Assembly: GCA_024516035.1 (NCBI GenBank)
Contig: CM044966.1
Span: 21,735,185 to 21,799,184 of the forward strand
From: Bactericera cockerelli
Taxonomy: Eukaryota > Arthropoda > Insecta > Hemiptera > Triozidae
Direction: 5' to 3'
Length of the DNA stretch: 64,000 nucleotides
A program made the position numbers and the translations under genes. Under the pieces are notes generated by a model, which worked only from the letters and a program-made list of their open reading frames with translations, made no database searches and was not told the origin of the DNA. Below, piece after piece: positions 19,338-30,361 of the stretch (its first letter is position 1; every line of letters begins with the position of its first letter).

Positions 19338-21452
19338 TATTATTATTATTATTCAACACTTTATTAGATATAAATGGACATAATTATAAAAAGTGGCTGT
19401 ATAGACTTATTTTGGTCCACTACAAAAAAAAAAAAAAAAAAAAAAAAATAGACATATATTATGTACAATACAAATAATTATTTTAACAATGAAAAAATGA
19501 AAACAATAAATACAATAAAAATGAAAAAAAAAAATATTAACAAAATGGAGTTTTATTTTATTTCGAACTGCTCATAAATCAATGAGTTGCCCAAAGACAC
19601 AGTATACAGATCAGACAGGTGTTGTTATTTTTTTATTTTATTTTTCCATTAGTTATTATTTATCATTATTTTTATTTTCAATGTTTTTTTTTTTTTGTCT
19701 TTGGCCAACACGTTACTCATGGGTACAAAATGTCTATGAACAATATTCAAAGTGTCACGCAGGACAGTCAAGCATAGCTCTTTCAAATGTTTCTTATGGA
19801 TTTGATGTGTTTTGAAGAAGTTGAGAAGTATAGGTGAGGCAGACCGCGAACACCAAACCATAGACCATGCACTTTCCAGTTTTGAATTCCATATTTGTCT
19901 ATGGTGGGTTCATAGATGGCTTTTTTTCTCATTGTCTATCATTTGATCTTGATGATCTTCATTGGTTTCCCAGCGCAGTGTAGGGTCAATGATGAGCGCA
20001 TTGTTGTGCTGTCGATCAATAGCTATGATATCTGCTCTTCTATTTTGATTCTCTCCGTCACTGGTTACTGCTTCAGAGTGAACTTCCCATCCTTTCTGGC
20101 GAAACAGGTCAGCTGTAGTGGTGCGGATTTTATGGTGGGCAGAATTTCTCAACAGCTCGGAGCGAGGACAGATGCCACGGGTGTGGGGAATCGTTTCGAT
20201 TAGGTTTTTCTCCCTGCAAATTGGGTTTCTGCAGAGTGCAGAGGCGATTCCCTTGGCTCTTGCCACCTGTTCCGCGGTTAGACATCGAGTTCATGGAGAG
20301 TTTTAATGCATTTGTCCACTCGCTACTTGTCAATCCTTGTTTATTAGAAATCCAGTCATTGGTGATTGGGCAGGGTTTGTACCATTTGATTCCTACGCCA
20401 CGTTGTCTCATTTCTGACCATTTTTTGAACTCTTCGTCCCTATGATAGGTCCTCATTGCACGGACTGTTTGTTGTGATGTGATATTTAGGGTGGTTTTAC
20501 ATTTTTGAAATTCTGTTTCACAGCCACAAGCAACATGAAGATGAGGATCAGGGATCTTCAAGAGAGTGTGGCAAATGTTTATATGCTGCAGGCTAGCCTC
20601 CCATGTCTCACGCAGAATGCCGAGACCTCGCACGTTTCTGCGGCTGTAGTACACTGGTATTGGAGTGTCTGCAGGTAGTCCAATGATTTCTCTTACGCCT
20701 TGTTGGATGATGGAATCTACACGCTCAAGAAAGGTATTCTCTAGAAGATCCACTGGAGTAGTTTGCAGTGGGTAAACAAGTTTGGGAAAGATGTATTGAT
20801 CAAGTATGTTGATTTTCTGGTCTCCTCTAAGATGTGGCGAAGTTATTAGATAACGAAAATCTTTTTCGAAATCAGAAATGAATTTTCTTTGATCAAAAAC
20901 TACACCACTGGCAAAATTAATTCCAAGATAACGGATATTTTCATTTTCAGAGATAAAGCGAATGTTGGATCCATCAGAGACAGATTTTCTTGGAAAAGAC
21001 AGCCAAGTTTAATATTTATGGCAACTGATTTCAGAGGATTAATTGTCATCAAAACTTCACCAAAGCAGGTTTGCAGACATTCAACAAGGATTTTGGCACT
21101 TGTTTCGTCTATTGCGATGATAATTGTATCGTCTGCAAAAGCTAGAGCCGTCAATTTTTCTAAGTTTGAATCAAGTTCAAATCCATGTTCGGTTGTCACG
21201 CTATGGTCAGTAATGAGTTTAAGAATGAAATCCTGACACAGATTGAAGATAGTCGGTGATAGCAGCAGGCCTTGAGCTAATCCACAGTGAAGATTGATCG
21301 GACAGGATGACTTGTTGTTCAGCTCAATCTTGGTAGAATTTGTTGTTGCCAGATTGAATATTAAATTTCTGAGACCACATAGAATAGAATATTATATAGA
21401 AAAATATATAAAAACATATGTCCTAACTAAAGGGCGGAGTTATTGCCTATGG
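19338..21452 (-). mobile_element. R2/R4-type LINE fragment, longest copy (duplicon 1)
   Basis: On the minus strand, from about 21360: RT palm (CGLAQGLLLSPTIFN, then ALAFADDTIIIAIDE with the FADD core), thumb-like region (VREIIGLPADTPIPVYYSRR), a Cys-His motif (CRNPICREK..PHTRGICPRSE) and a restriction-like endonuclease core (RRADIIAIDRQ..ALIIDPTLRWE), then a C-terminal part (RDTLNIVHRHF). RT followed by CCHC and a PD..D endonuclease defines the R2/R4/NeSL group. The tail is (AAT)n at 19338-19352. Several frameshifts and an absent 5' half make it dead. Confidence 0.8.
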
Positions 21453-21627
21453 CAATTCTTTTAAAATTTCTAATTGCATGGAGAAAAAAAATAAGAAAGA
21501 GACCAAGTACAGCAAAGTTGCTCACAAGGTTACAACATGCACAAATATTAGGAAAAATATACTATATATTATTTGACAATAACAAAAATATCACGTCCAA
21601 TTATAAATTATAGGGGTAAAGCCCCCG

Positions 21628-23826
21628 TCATGTATGACCATGCAGTTGAAAAATGTTGGACTCTAATAAAACAAAACAAGTGTGAACCAACATATGGCTT
21701 TTAAGTTGACCAATTTGTTTAAATGATTTTTTACATATCTTACAACTGTGAGGCTTTACACCAGGGTGAATTCTCATGTGTTTTTTTAAATTACCTGATT
21801 GAACAAATGATTTTTTACAGATATCGCAACTGAAAGGTTTTTCACCTGTGTGAATCTTCATGTGATTTTTTGCTGAATAAGACAAAGTAAATGATTTCCT
21901 ACATACCTCGCAACTGTAAGGCTTCTCTTGAGGGTGATTTCGCATGTGTTTTTTTAAATTACTTGATTTAGTAAATATTTTTTTACATATCTTACAACTG
22001 TAAGGGTTTTTGCAAAGGTGAATTTTCATGTGTCTTTTTAAACTACCTGATTCAGTAAATGATTTTTTGCATATTTTACAACTGTAAGGCTTTATGCCAG
22101 TGTGAACTCTCAAGTGTTTTTTTAAATTACCTGATTCAATAAATGATTTTTTACAGATATCGCAACTGAAAGGTTTTTCACCAGTGTGAATCTTCATGTG
22201 TTTTTTTGCTGAATTTGACGAAGTATACGATTTTCCACAAATCTTGCAACTGAAAGGGTTTTCACCAGTGTGAATCCTCCTGTGAGTTTTCAATATATGT
22301 GATCGAGTAAATGATTTTCCACATTCTTCACAACTGAAAGGCCTTTCACCAGTGTGAGACAACAGGTGATTTTTTAAAGCAGTTTTAGAAGTAAATGATT
22401 TTTTACATACATCACAACTGAAAGGCTTTTCACCAGTGTGAGACAACAGGTGATATTTTAAAGAATCTTTAGAAGTAAATGATTTTTTACATACATCACA
22501 ACGGAAAGGCTTTTCCCCAGTGTGAATCCTATTATGAATTTTTAATAAAATTGATTGAGTAAATGATTTTCCACATTCTTCACAACTGAAAGGTCTTTCA
22601 CCAGTGTGAGACCACAGGTGATATTTTAAATTCCATTGTTTATTAAATGTTTTTTTACATACCTCACAACTGAAAGGCTTTTCCCCAGTGTGAATCCTCC
22701 TATGAGTTTTTAATATACTTGATTGAGTAAATGATTTTTTACATACATCACAACTGAAAGGCTTTTCCCCAGTGTGAATCCTCCTATGAATTTTTAATAT
22801 ACTTGATTGAGTAAATGATTTTCCACATTCTTCACAACTGAAAGGCCTTTCACCAGTGTGAGACCACAGGTGATTTTTTAAAGTAGCTTTATAAGTAAAT
22901 GATTTTTTACATACATCACAGCTGAAAGGCTTTTCCCCAGTGTGAACCTTTAGGTGACTTTTTAAATAACTTTGTTTATTAAATGTTTTTTTACATACCT
23001 CACAACTGTAAGGTTTTTCACCGGTGTGAATTCTCATATGACATTTTAAATACCTTGATTCAGTAAATGATTTTTTACATATCTCACAATTGAAAGGTTT
23101 TTCTACTGAGTGGTTAATGGGATCACTTTTGCCATATCTATCTGAAAATGACATTTGATATTCATGTTTTACTTCTTTTTGGAAACATAAATGATTTTTG
23201 AGATCACCAGATACAACAAAAGAGCTTTGACAAGAATCACATTCAAATGACATTCCTTGCTCATGTTTAATGTTCTCTATCACAAATTCACTCTCCTGAG
23301 ACTCACATTGAATATTATCGGTCACAACTTCACACTGGGGCTCATTATTGGTATTCTCCATCACATATTCACTGTCCTGTGGCTCACATTTGATGTTTTC
23401 TGTCACACGTTTAGTGTCATAAAAACTGTCTGTCATAACGAATGAACTTAAACCACAGTCTTCATGCACTTCTTGTTTCTCTGTCATAACTAGTGAACCT
23501 AATCCACAGTCTTCATGCACTTCTTGTTTCTCTGTCATAACTAGTGAACCTAATCCACAGTCTTCATGCACTTCTTGTTTCTCTGTCATAACTAGGGAAC
23601 TTAAACCACAGTCTTCATGCACTTCTTCTTTTTTTATAAACTTATACACTTCTTCTTTCTTTATAAACAAATCGCATACATGTGGATGAGTAAAGATTTC
23701 ATCTCCTTCAATACCAGAATGAATGTGCACAAGACTTCCCAATGCTGCAGCATTGTTTGCACAAGATGACATCATACCTGACTTGATTTTATCATTCACG
23801 TTTTTCTCTACATTATTTGTTGACAT
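21628..23826 (-). CDS. C2H2 zinc-finger protein, copy 2 (732 aa, intact)
   Basis: Best-preserved copy. The N-terminal block is shared with the other copies, then four 17-residue EVHEDCGL(S/G)S repeats (about residues 66-130), a Glu-rich linker with ENIKCEPQDSEYV-type repeats, one degenerate finger (CDSCQSSF..HLCF) and seventeen canonical C2H2 fingers. Most linkers are TGEKPF or TGERPF; HLCKNPY and HPQEKPY before fingers 14 and 15 are atypical. C-terminus HTCFVLLESNIFQLHGHT. Single exon with no stop or frameshift. Likely a sequence-specific nuclear DNA-binding protein; target unknown. Finger-type arrays of this length can contact tens of base pairs. Confidence 0.9.
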   Translation of the reverse strand: MSTNNVEKNVNDKIKSGMMSSCANNAAALGSLVHIHSGIEGDEIFTHPHVCDLFIKKEEVYKFIKKEEVHEDCGLSSLVMTEKQEVHEDCGLGSLVMTEKQEVHEDCGLGSLVMTEKQEVHEDCGLSSFVMTDSFYDTKRVTENIKCEPQDSEYVMENTNNEPQCEVVTDNIQCESQESEFVIENIKHEQGMSFECDSCQSSFVVSGDLKNHLCFQKEVKHEYQMSFSDRYGKSDPINHSVEKPFNCEICKKSFTESRYLKCHMRIHTGEKPYSCEVCKKTFNKQSYLKSHLKVHTGEKPFSCDVCKKSFTYKATLKNHLWSHTGERPFSCEECGKSFTQSSILKIHRRIHTGEKPFSCDVCKKSFTQSSILKTHRRIHTGEKPFSCEVCKKTFNKQWNLKYHLWSHTGERPFSCEECGKSFTQSILLKIHNRIHTGEKPFRCDVCKKSFTSKDSLKYHLLSHTGEKPFSCDVCKKSFTSKTALKNHLLSHTGERPFSCEECGKSFTRSHILKTHRRIHTGENPFSCKICGKSYTSSNSAKKHMKIHTGEKPFSCDICKKSFIESGNLKKHLRVHTGIKPYSCKICKKSFTESGSLKRHMKIHLCKNPYSCKICKKIFTKSSNLKKHMRNHPQEKPYSCEVCRKSFTLSYSAKNHMKIHTGEKPFSCDICKKSFVQSGNLKKHMRIHPGVKPHSCKICKKSFKQIGQLKSHMLVHTCFVLLESNIFQLHGHT
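23438..23632 (-). repeat. 51-bp coding minisatellite, 4 units (copy 2)
   Basis: Four units encoding EVHEDCGLSS/GLGSLVM repeats inside the zinc-finger gene, against ten in copy 1. Confidence 0.85.
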
Positions 23827-23858
23827 TGCAACTATTTGTTAAATTTTTTGTATGTTTC

Positions 23859-23864
23859 TTTATA
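23859..23864 (-). promoter_or_regulatory. Candidate TATA box of zinc-finger copy 2
   Basis: TATAAA on the minus strand, 38 nt before the ATG, same context as copy 1. Confidence 0.4.
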
Positions 23865-25380
23865 GCGTGTAGGGAAGGAAACACAAAGAACACAAGTGAA
23901 CCAGATATTATCTAGAATTCTAGAGGATTGTTATAATCAGGAATACATGCCGAGTATTGCTTCTTGCAGCAGATGATATGAAAAGTTTTCCTTACAAGAA
24001 GTTCTGTCTTGAGTGGACTAGTCTTGTTCAATCTGGAAAAAAAATAATAGTCTAAATTAGGAGATGTATGCATTTATTATACCTGATTTTTTCCGATTAC
24101 TAATATTAAAAAAATTTCGGAAGTAAAATATACACAACAAGATTCAAAATTATATGTGCTATGATTGATTGAAACTCTGACTTGAGGGAGGGTCTCTGCT
24201 ATCTGTAATTTGATCTTATTCTTTTTGTCGGCCACTATAGTTAAAATATTCATATGTAGTCAATGTACTCAGTTACTCAGTTTTATTTTCAATGGTGGAA
24301 TTAGATATATTTATTTTTTATTACAGGTAAAACACCTCATCCATATTGATATTTGATGGCAAAGAGCCCAATATGCTCAGATAGTTAGATTCTATCTACA
24401 CTCTTTTGATATTCAATTTTTCAATAGAACCCAAATGAGAACCAATCAGAAGTTAGAACATAGATTCATTCAAAAATAACTGAGTCCCTGACTAGGTTGA
24501 GAAACAGTCAATAAACAGTGCTTCTTATTATGGCTGTTTATTCTGTTCCCTTTAAATATGGATAGTAAAATTTGATTAAGTATAGCTTCAACTTCATCAA
24601 CTACCTTTGCCTGGTGTCTCTGTCTTACTGACAGGCAATCGTTCATTGAGGAGAGTGTTGGGTGTCCACATTCACTACAGAACTGGATACTAGACCAAAG
24701 GCAGAATTAATAGACATTTTGGTAATGTCAGTGTGGCGTTAAGTCTTGGTCGTCATGGATTGCGTACTGTGTAAGATAGGGAAAACCAACGATTCGAAAT
24801 GACGAGTTGTAAATTTGTTTATTAATTTGGCACAGTCAAAAAGAAAAGACCTCACTTTAATTTTGGCTTTAGACTTGATACTTCATGAGGAAAATCAAAT
24901 CCGGATAACTTACCGCGCCGTCGACGTTATGAGACCAATAAATATTTTAAATAGTTGCGCCATTAATCAAAGGGGTATTTTTTCTTTTGGATAGAAAAAA
25001 TTCCATTTTATTCCATAATAAATTATACTTCCCGACTTTTCGTGAAAGAAACATACTTTTCGGTACTTTTAAAGATAAACAATGGACTTGAGCTATAAAA
25101 GAACTGGAAGCAAGAATTTTCTTCTTCCAGTTTGATTAGCAAATATTTTTCATCTTCCAAAAGAAAAATGACTTGCTTCCAGTTTGATTTTATTCCAGTT
25201 GCATTCACTTTGGTTAGAAAGAAAAATACGGCTCCATAGTCGAACACTCACAAGTCGTATTTTTCTTTCAAGCCATAGTGGATTCAAATGGACGAACAGG
25301 AAGAAAGTCGAACAAATCGATCGCCTGTTCATTTAATTATTTGATTTGATTGATATAGTTGGTTAGTAGAAAGATGTAAA
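23865..25380. other. Duplicon 2 spacer, no gene seen
   Basis: Matches 14081-16124 without the 524-bp MITE; the uninterrupted site is GAGCCCAATATGCTCAG near 24365. Same inverted repeat around 25211-25271. Confidence 0.5.
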
Positions 25381-25750
25381 TATACACCTACCATCCCTTA
25401 CTTCAAGGAAAAATATGGAATATCCAACTGGGAAGTTCATGGTCTCTGGTTTGGTGTACGAGTTAGTGCTTCATCTTCTCTTGTTAATTTATTCAAGAAA
25501 CACAACATAAAGAAAAAGCAGATCCAAGAATTATGCATAACAATTCTCAGGGATACACTCAACATTATCCATCGCCATATGTACTCATAAGAGCTGTCCC
25601 CAAAGATGCTGCTGAAATAATTTCATCCTTAAAAATGTTCATTCTACCCTGAAATGTTTAAATAACTAATGACAAGAATGTTTGAATTGTATACTGTGTC
25701 AGTTGGCAACTCTTTGTTAAGAGCAGTTCAAAATAAAAATTTATTTTGTT
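25381..25750 (+). mobile_element. LINE-A C-terminal relic and 3' UTR (duplicon 2)
   Basis: Essentially identical to the duplicon 1 relic; stop codon at 25588-25590. Confidence 0.6.
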
Positions 25751-26250
25751 AATAAAAAAATACTCAGAAAATTTTCATTTATAACTTGCAGTTGACACAA
25801 AAATGGTCACACAGACCGCTTCATACACCGAATTTTCTTCAAAACGCAATAGCGCCCAGATTCAAAATTTGAACGATGTGTTTCTCTCTTTCTGGTGCCG
25901 TTTTATAAGGCGTATCTCATTCGTTCCTTCACGCGTCTGAAAGAACTTAGAATTTATTGAAACAACAAAGTAAATGGTATTTTATAATTAGTGATACCCT
26001 GACTTGCAAGTGTAGAAGTACTCTAAATTCCCGAAAGGGAAAAATCGAATTTTCGAGAAAACATTGAATTTATTATTAAATATCTCTCTGGTCTTTCAAT
26101 ATTTTTTGATTCAACCAACTGGGAAAAATACATGACTACTTGACTATCCATACCAGAAATCAAAACTCACTTACTGTGGCTATCATTTCTTTACAAACTT
26201 GTGGGAAAAAATGGGGTTTGGCCATAACTCTTTAACGAAGCAAAATGACC
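25751..26250. other. Duplicon 2 spacer
   Basis: Counterpart of 16496-16995. No gene seen. Confidence 0.4.
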
Positions 26251-26891
26251 AATTTCAGAGGTTATTCGTCAGCCATTTTAAGGGAAAAAATCGCAGAAAG
26301 CTAATTTTTTCGCATCCTATGCTACTAATTTTCTTCTTTTATTTTAAAGAAAAAAAAAAGGGGGCCGAATTTAAATTTCTGGACTTTTGATCTTTTGAAA
26401 CTGAAAAAAGTTTATGATCAATTTAAGGACCTATGACTTTCTTAAAGAATAAAAGCAACTACCTACATCAAATTAAAGAAGAGAACTTTACCTATTTTCT
26501 GACATTTTTGGTTTTTTTTTTTACAACGTTTACCGGGTGCCCGTAATGACTTCCGCAACCTGGGCCTATTTTCTTCTAAAAACCGTGTTTTTTCGTGACT
26601 CGAACCAAGAAATATTTTTTTCTTTTACTAATGTTACTAATTTGCTTTGCATGTTTTGAAAGTAAAATAAAAAAATATGCATTCCATTTAAAATTCGGGA
26701 GAAACGAACATGTGCCCCCCTGAACGCCCTTAGGGGCAGTGGGCGGAGGTTCAAAATATTTTCCCATAAAACTTCAGACTTCATATTGGGGACCAATTTT
26801 TTGTTTCAAGATCCTAACTCAAAGCTTTCTCGAGAAAAAGATAGTGGCTGGGTGGTTTCGATCACCCTGTATGTATCTGGGACACCCTGTA
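26251..26891. mobile_element. Single arm of CACCCTGTA-ended cassette (duplicon 2)
   Basis: Counterpart of 16996-17634, ending in paired ATCACCCTGTA and GACACCCTGTA. Non-coding. Confidence 0.5.
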
Positions 26892-27416
26892 TACAATCGG
26901 TGATAAACAATCTAAAACGATTTCTATGCATAGCATGCATGTCAGCCCAATTGATAAGTTGGGCACTTAACGAAAACTTAACTACGGCCCTGATTAAATG
27001 TAAACAAGAATATTTTTTGATTTCATATGGTGTAAAACAATATTTTGAACCTATGTAAATGAAAATTGTACTAAAAAATCGAACTAACGCTGAAATACTG
27101 GTGTAACAGTTTTGAACCTTGCACGCTACCAGCTCCACCCGTGATAAAGTTTTTGAATTTTTTAAAAGCTCATTATACTCAGCCTAATTTGGGCTTTAAT
27201 TAACAGGAATAAAAAAATATAGCATTCCATTTAAAATACGTGAGAAAAATAAAAAAATATGGCCTGAAGGCCGGCCGGGGCCTAAAATAATTATGACCAC
27301 AGGATGGGCCATAGGGCACTTCCTATCCTTAGTATTTTACAGAATTGAAAAATTCCGTTGCGTTCAAAAGTTACGAGGGGGTGGCCAGATTTTCTGAAAC
27401 ATACTGTATTTATATA
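26892..27416. other. Duplicon 2 spacer
   Basis: Counterpart of 17635-18158. No gene seen. Confidence 0.4.
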
Positions 27417-27697
27417 AACAGGGCCTCCATAAAGTCTCAAAATATCAAAAAACGCAAAAAGCCGTATTCCTCTATTTTTAAGGGCATTAATTTTCAGCTA
27501 AAAAAATTTTGCCTACACGGCCCCAGTCAGGCTGGGCATTGCCCAGCCTGACTGGGGCCGTGGCTGACTGGGCCAAAAAAATTTTGGCTGAAAATTAATC
27601 CACCTAAAAATAAAGGAATACGGGTGTTTGCGTTTTTGATATTTTAAGTCGTTTTTGAGAAACCCAGGCCTGGGTGAGACTTTATGGATACCCTGTA
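27417..27697. mobile_element. Fold-back MITE, full copy (duplicon 2)
   Basis: Ends ACAGGGCCTCCATAAAGTCT and AGACTTTATGGATACCCTGT are inverted repeats, and most of the element folds on itself through ATATCAAAAAACGCAAAAA and GGGCATTAATTTTCAGC-like blocks. At the apex (27517-27561) is a perfect 45-bp palindrome with a single-base centre. The CCAGGCCTGGG insert is present only in the right arm. Non-coding. Confidence 0.8.
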
Positions 27698-27988
27698 TAA
27701 ATATTTTTTTGAAGATAAGTGTTTCACAGAATTTTTGATTTCGTAGCCATGAAGCAGCAGCTACTGAAGACGCTTGTAGTCTGAGTTGCAGAATACGCGT
27801 AGATGCCTAGTTGGCTATCAAGTTCGGAAACTTGAAAAAAATAATCCCATTGCAACGTACGGGTTAATGACTAGTTAGATATTAGATAAATTTTGTAGCA
27901 GAGTACGGGTAGAAGGCAAGTAAGGTATAAAACGCAGTAAAAAAAGAAACTCTCGTTACAAAGCAAGGGTTAACAACTAGTTAGGTAT
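27698..27988. repeat. SINE tail piece and start of degenerate tandem repeat (duplicon 2)
   Basis: 27712-27790 is the reverse complement of the tRNA-Gly SINE tail (AGTGTTTCACAG, GAAGACGCTTGTAG). Repeats with GTACGGGTTAATGACTAGTT follow. Confidence 0.55.
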
Positions 27989-28949
27989 AGACGGCATAGG
28001 GAGCTCAATCAACCACTCCCAATATCTCCTATTTGCAGACGATTTTAAGCTATTCAAGCGCATAGACTCAATGACTGATTGTCAACTTTTACAGGATGAT
28101 TTGGACTCGGTGTGTCAATGGCTTTCAAATATCAAACTAACTCTACATCCTGATAAATGCGAGATAATGTCCATCACTAGGAAAAGAACACACATAGAGA
28201 ACTCTTATTTCATTAACAACAATCAGCTTAGAAGAGTAAACTCGAAAAAAGACCTAGGGGTTATTTTCCAAGCCAACTATAAGTTTGATCAACACATGCA
28301 TTTCATAATATCAGCGGCAAATAAAACCCTGGGTCTTGTCTTGAGACACTCAAAATACTTTAATGATTGCAAAACCATCATAACACTATACACAGCCCTC
28401 GTGAGGAGTAAGCTCGAGTATGCTGCAATAATATGGACACCTAAGCAACAATTTTTTACAAACATTATAGAACAAGTCCAAAAGCGTTTCATTAGAGTAT
28501 TGTTTTTAAAACTTAACGGCTTCTACCCTGCTTATCCTACACCAATTTCATACAAATTATTACTTGAAGCATTGCCAATGGGTAGTTTAAACAACCGTAG
28601 AATATATTACCAACTAACATTCGTACATGACCTCATTAACAACAACATTATTTGTCCAGACATAATTAGCAAAATAAAATTTAAAGTTCCCAATATAAAC
28701 CTGAGACAAAGGTCAGCACCAAAATACTTCGACACACCGAGTGGGCATTGTCCTGTGGCTTTTGACTCACCCCTTCTATCTTCCCTAGTAATATTCAATA
28801 ATTATCACTCCTTTCTAGATCTTGCCTTAGGTAGTGAGGAATACAGATGTAGGTGTAGGGAAAAACTCAATTTAGATACAAAGTAGGATCAATTTAGATA
28901 GGAATATTCTATTTGCGTAATTGCAACATTAATTGTTGCGTGCAAACGG

Positions 28950-28996
<47 letters not shown>

Positions 28997-28997
28997 T
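27989..28997 (+). mobile_element. 5'-truncated Jockey-type LINE with a 41-nt poly(A)
   Basis: Inserted in the degenerate repeat between GTTAGGTAT and GATGAATCTT, which are adjacent in the other duplicons. It holds the end of an RT ORF, no promoter, and ends in A at 28954-28994. Any target duplication is only about 3-4 bp (AGA). The uninterrupted poly(A) suggests a recent insertion. Confidence 0.8.
27992..28886 (+). pseudogene. Reverse transcriptase C-terminal part (Jockey-type LINE)
   Basis: Open to the stop at 28884-28886. It starts inside the RT palm just before LLFADDFKLF, the catalytic motif C. Then come HPDKCEIMSITRK, LGVIFQANYKFDQH, SKLEYAAIIWTP and a thumb/C-terminal region, in the order typical of Jockey-like and related LINEs. 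The first ATG in frame is at 28071, after FADD, so nothing catalytic could be made from it. Endonuclease, ORF1 and RT fingers are absent because of 5' truncation. Confidence 0.8.
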
Positions 28998-29420
28998 GAA
29001 TCTTATAGCAGAATACAGGTAGACGGCTATTAGAGGTATTCTAAGTATTTAAAAAAAAAAACAGAGCAAAGTACAGGTTACTGGCTAGTTAGCTATAAGA
29101 GGAATCTTGTAGGGATGCCTGGGCCATTTGTCCCTTTAACTGATTTTGTTATGCAGAGACGTTTGTTTGAAGCGTCTGTGCTCATGCGCATTCAGATGTT
29201 TCTTTAATAAATAACTGTCAAGGTCAAAATATTCCCTATAGCAAGCTCGGGACCACCCTACAGTGAACCCTATAGGGACAACAAAAACGTCTCTGCATAC
29301 CAGCCCTAAAAAAAGTCAGAGAAAAGTACGGGTTAACGACTAGTTAATCATGAGAGAAATCTTATAGAAGTGTACGGGTGGACAACTAGTTTGTTATAAA
29401 ACCTGAAATAATAGTACATA
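28998..29420. repeat. Degenerate tandem repeat, continued (duplicon 2)
   Basis: Counterpart of 18435-18860. The 12-bp palindrome TGCGCATGCGCA of duplicons 1, 3 and 4 is changed here to TGCTCATGCGCA (29179-29190). Confidence 0.5.
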
Positions 29421-29621
29421 CATGATCCACTAATTCAAAATCTGAAACAATACTAACTTCTAGGTGCTATTAAAATGATCTAAATTAGACACGTCACTTA
29501 TTGACAAAGTTCTGCTAAATTAAACATGTTTTCAGTTTTACTCACACAGCATCAAAATGAATTTTATACATTAAAATGTACACGTGTCTATAGATAGGAA
29601 ATAGCCACGGGACTTGAAACT

Positions 29622-29831
29622 TTGTTTGCTAAAGCTGATTATATTGTTCCTTGTTGCCAATTGTTAGTTATAGACGGTGTCGTTATAAACAATTTCTACT
29701 GTACTTCTCAACTCCCCATTCACAATGGACTTTCTATAGTTCTTAATAGTAAAACACACTGTAAAACATTCACAACAAATTTTGTTAGAGGTCATGATCA
29801 AGCTCTTATTTTTCAAGATGCGCTAATTTGA
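29622..29831 (+). other. Conserved 69-codon ORF (duplicon 2), unknown
   Basis: Same frame as 19080-19289 with Thr for Ala (FYCTSQL) and Lys for Asn (HCKTF). The last part lies within the left arm of the large palindrome. Function unknown. Confidence 0.3.
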
Positions 29832-30063
29832 AGTTGATTAATTGAAAATAGGACTATTTAGTTTCTAGAAAAAGTCTTGTATTATTATTATTATTCAACA
29901 CTTTATTAGATATAAATGGACATATAAAAAGTGGCTGTATGGACTTATTTTGGTCCACTGCCAAAAAAAAAAAAAAAAAAAAAAATTGACATACAGGGTG
30001 TCCCACCAAACTTGGACACCTCAAATTACTCGGCCCCTGAAAGAGTTTTTGAAAAATAAAAAA

Positions 30064-30136
30064 AACTGATCTGATAATAAAGTATTGACAGTCTTTGTTC
30101 CAACCTCATGAAAGCTCGTCTTCTCATTACGTAACA
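30064..30136 (+). repeat. Gypsy 5' LTR remnant (73 bp)
   Basis: Identical by eye to 34701-34773. The first 66 bp of the LTR, including the TATA-rich U3 part, are missing. Confidence 0.85.
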
Positions 30137-30361
30137 TGGTGTCAGGTGTTACCTGTGCTTGGTGTAGGTCGGCTACGAATCACTCAGATAATTATAATAA
30201 GTGAAAAAAAATTTTTTGAATGAACGATCGTCGAGTACTTTTTAAAGTAACTTCACTTGTCGGAAATTTTTCCAGTCGTCATGTTTAACATTTAATAAAT
30301 TTATAAGTCTTATCGGTTCAAAATTTTTTTTTAAAAAAGTCAAGTGCATAATTTTTTCGTC

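Larger units (their letters stand above)
9889..21453. repeat. Duplicon 1 of the zinc-finger tandem array
   Basis: Homology to duplicons 2-4 begins near 9889 (AATTCTTTTGAATTTCCTAA, compare 21453 onward). It is interrupted at about 10013-11520 by sequence absent from the other copies, then resumes at the zinc-finger gene. The copy lacks most of the right half of the fold-back MITE and carries private insertions at 10217-10903, 11359-11520 and 14592-15115. It ends in the R2/R4-type LINE fragment. By eye it is the most divergent of the four. Confidence 0.85.
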
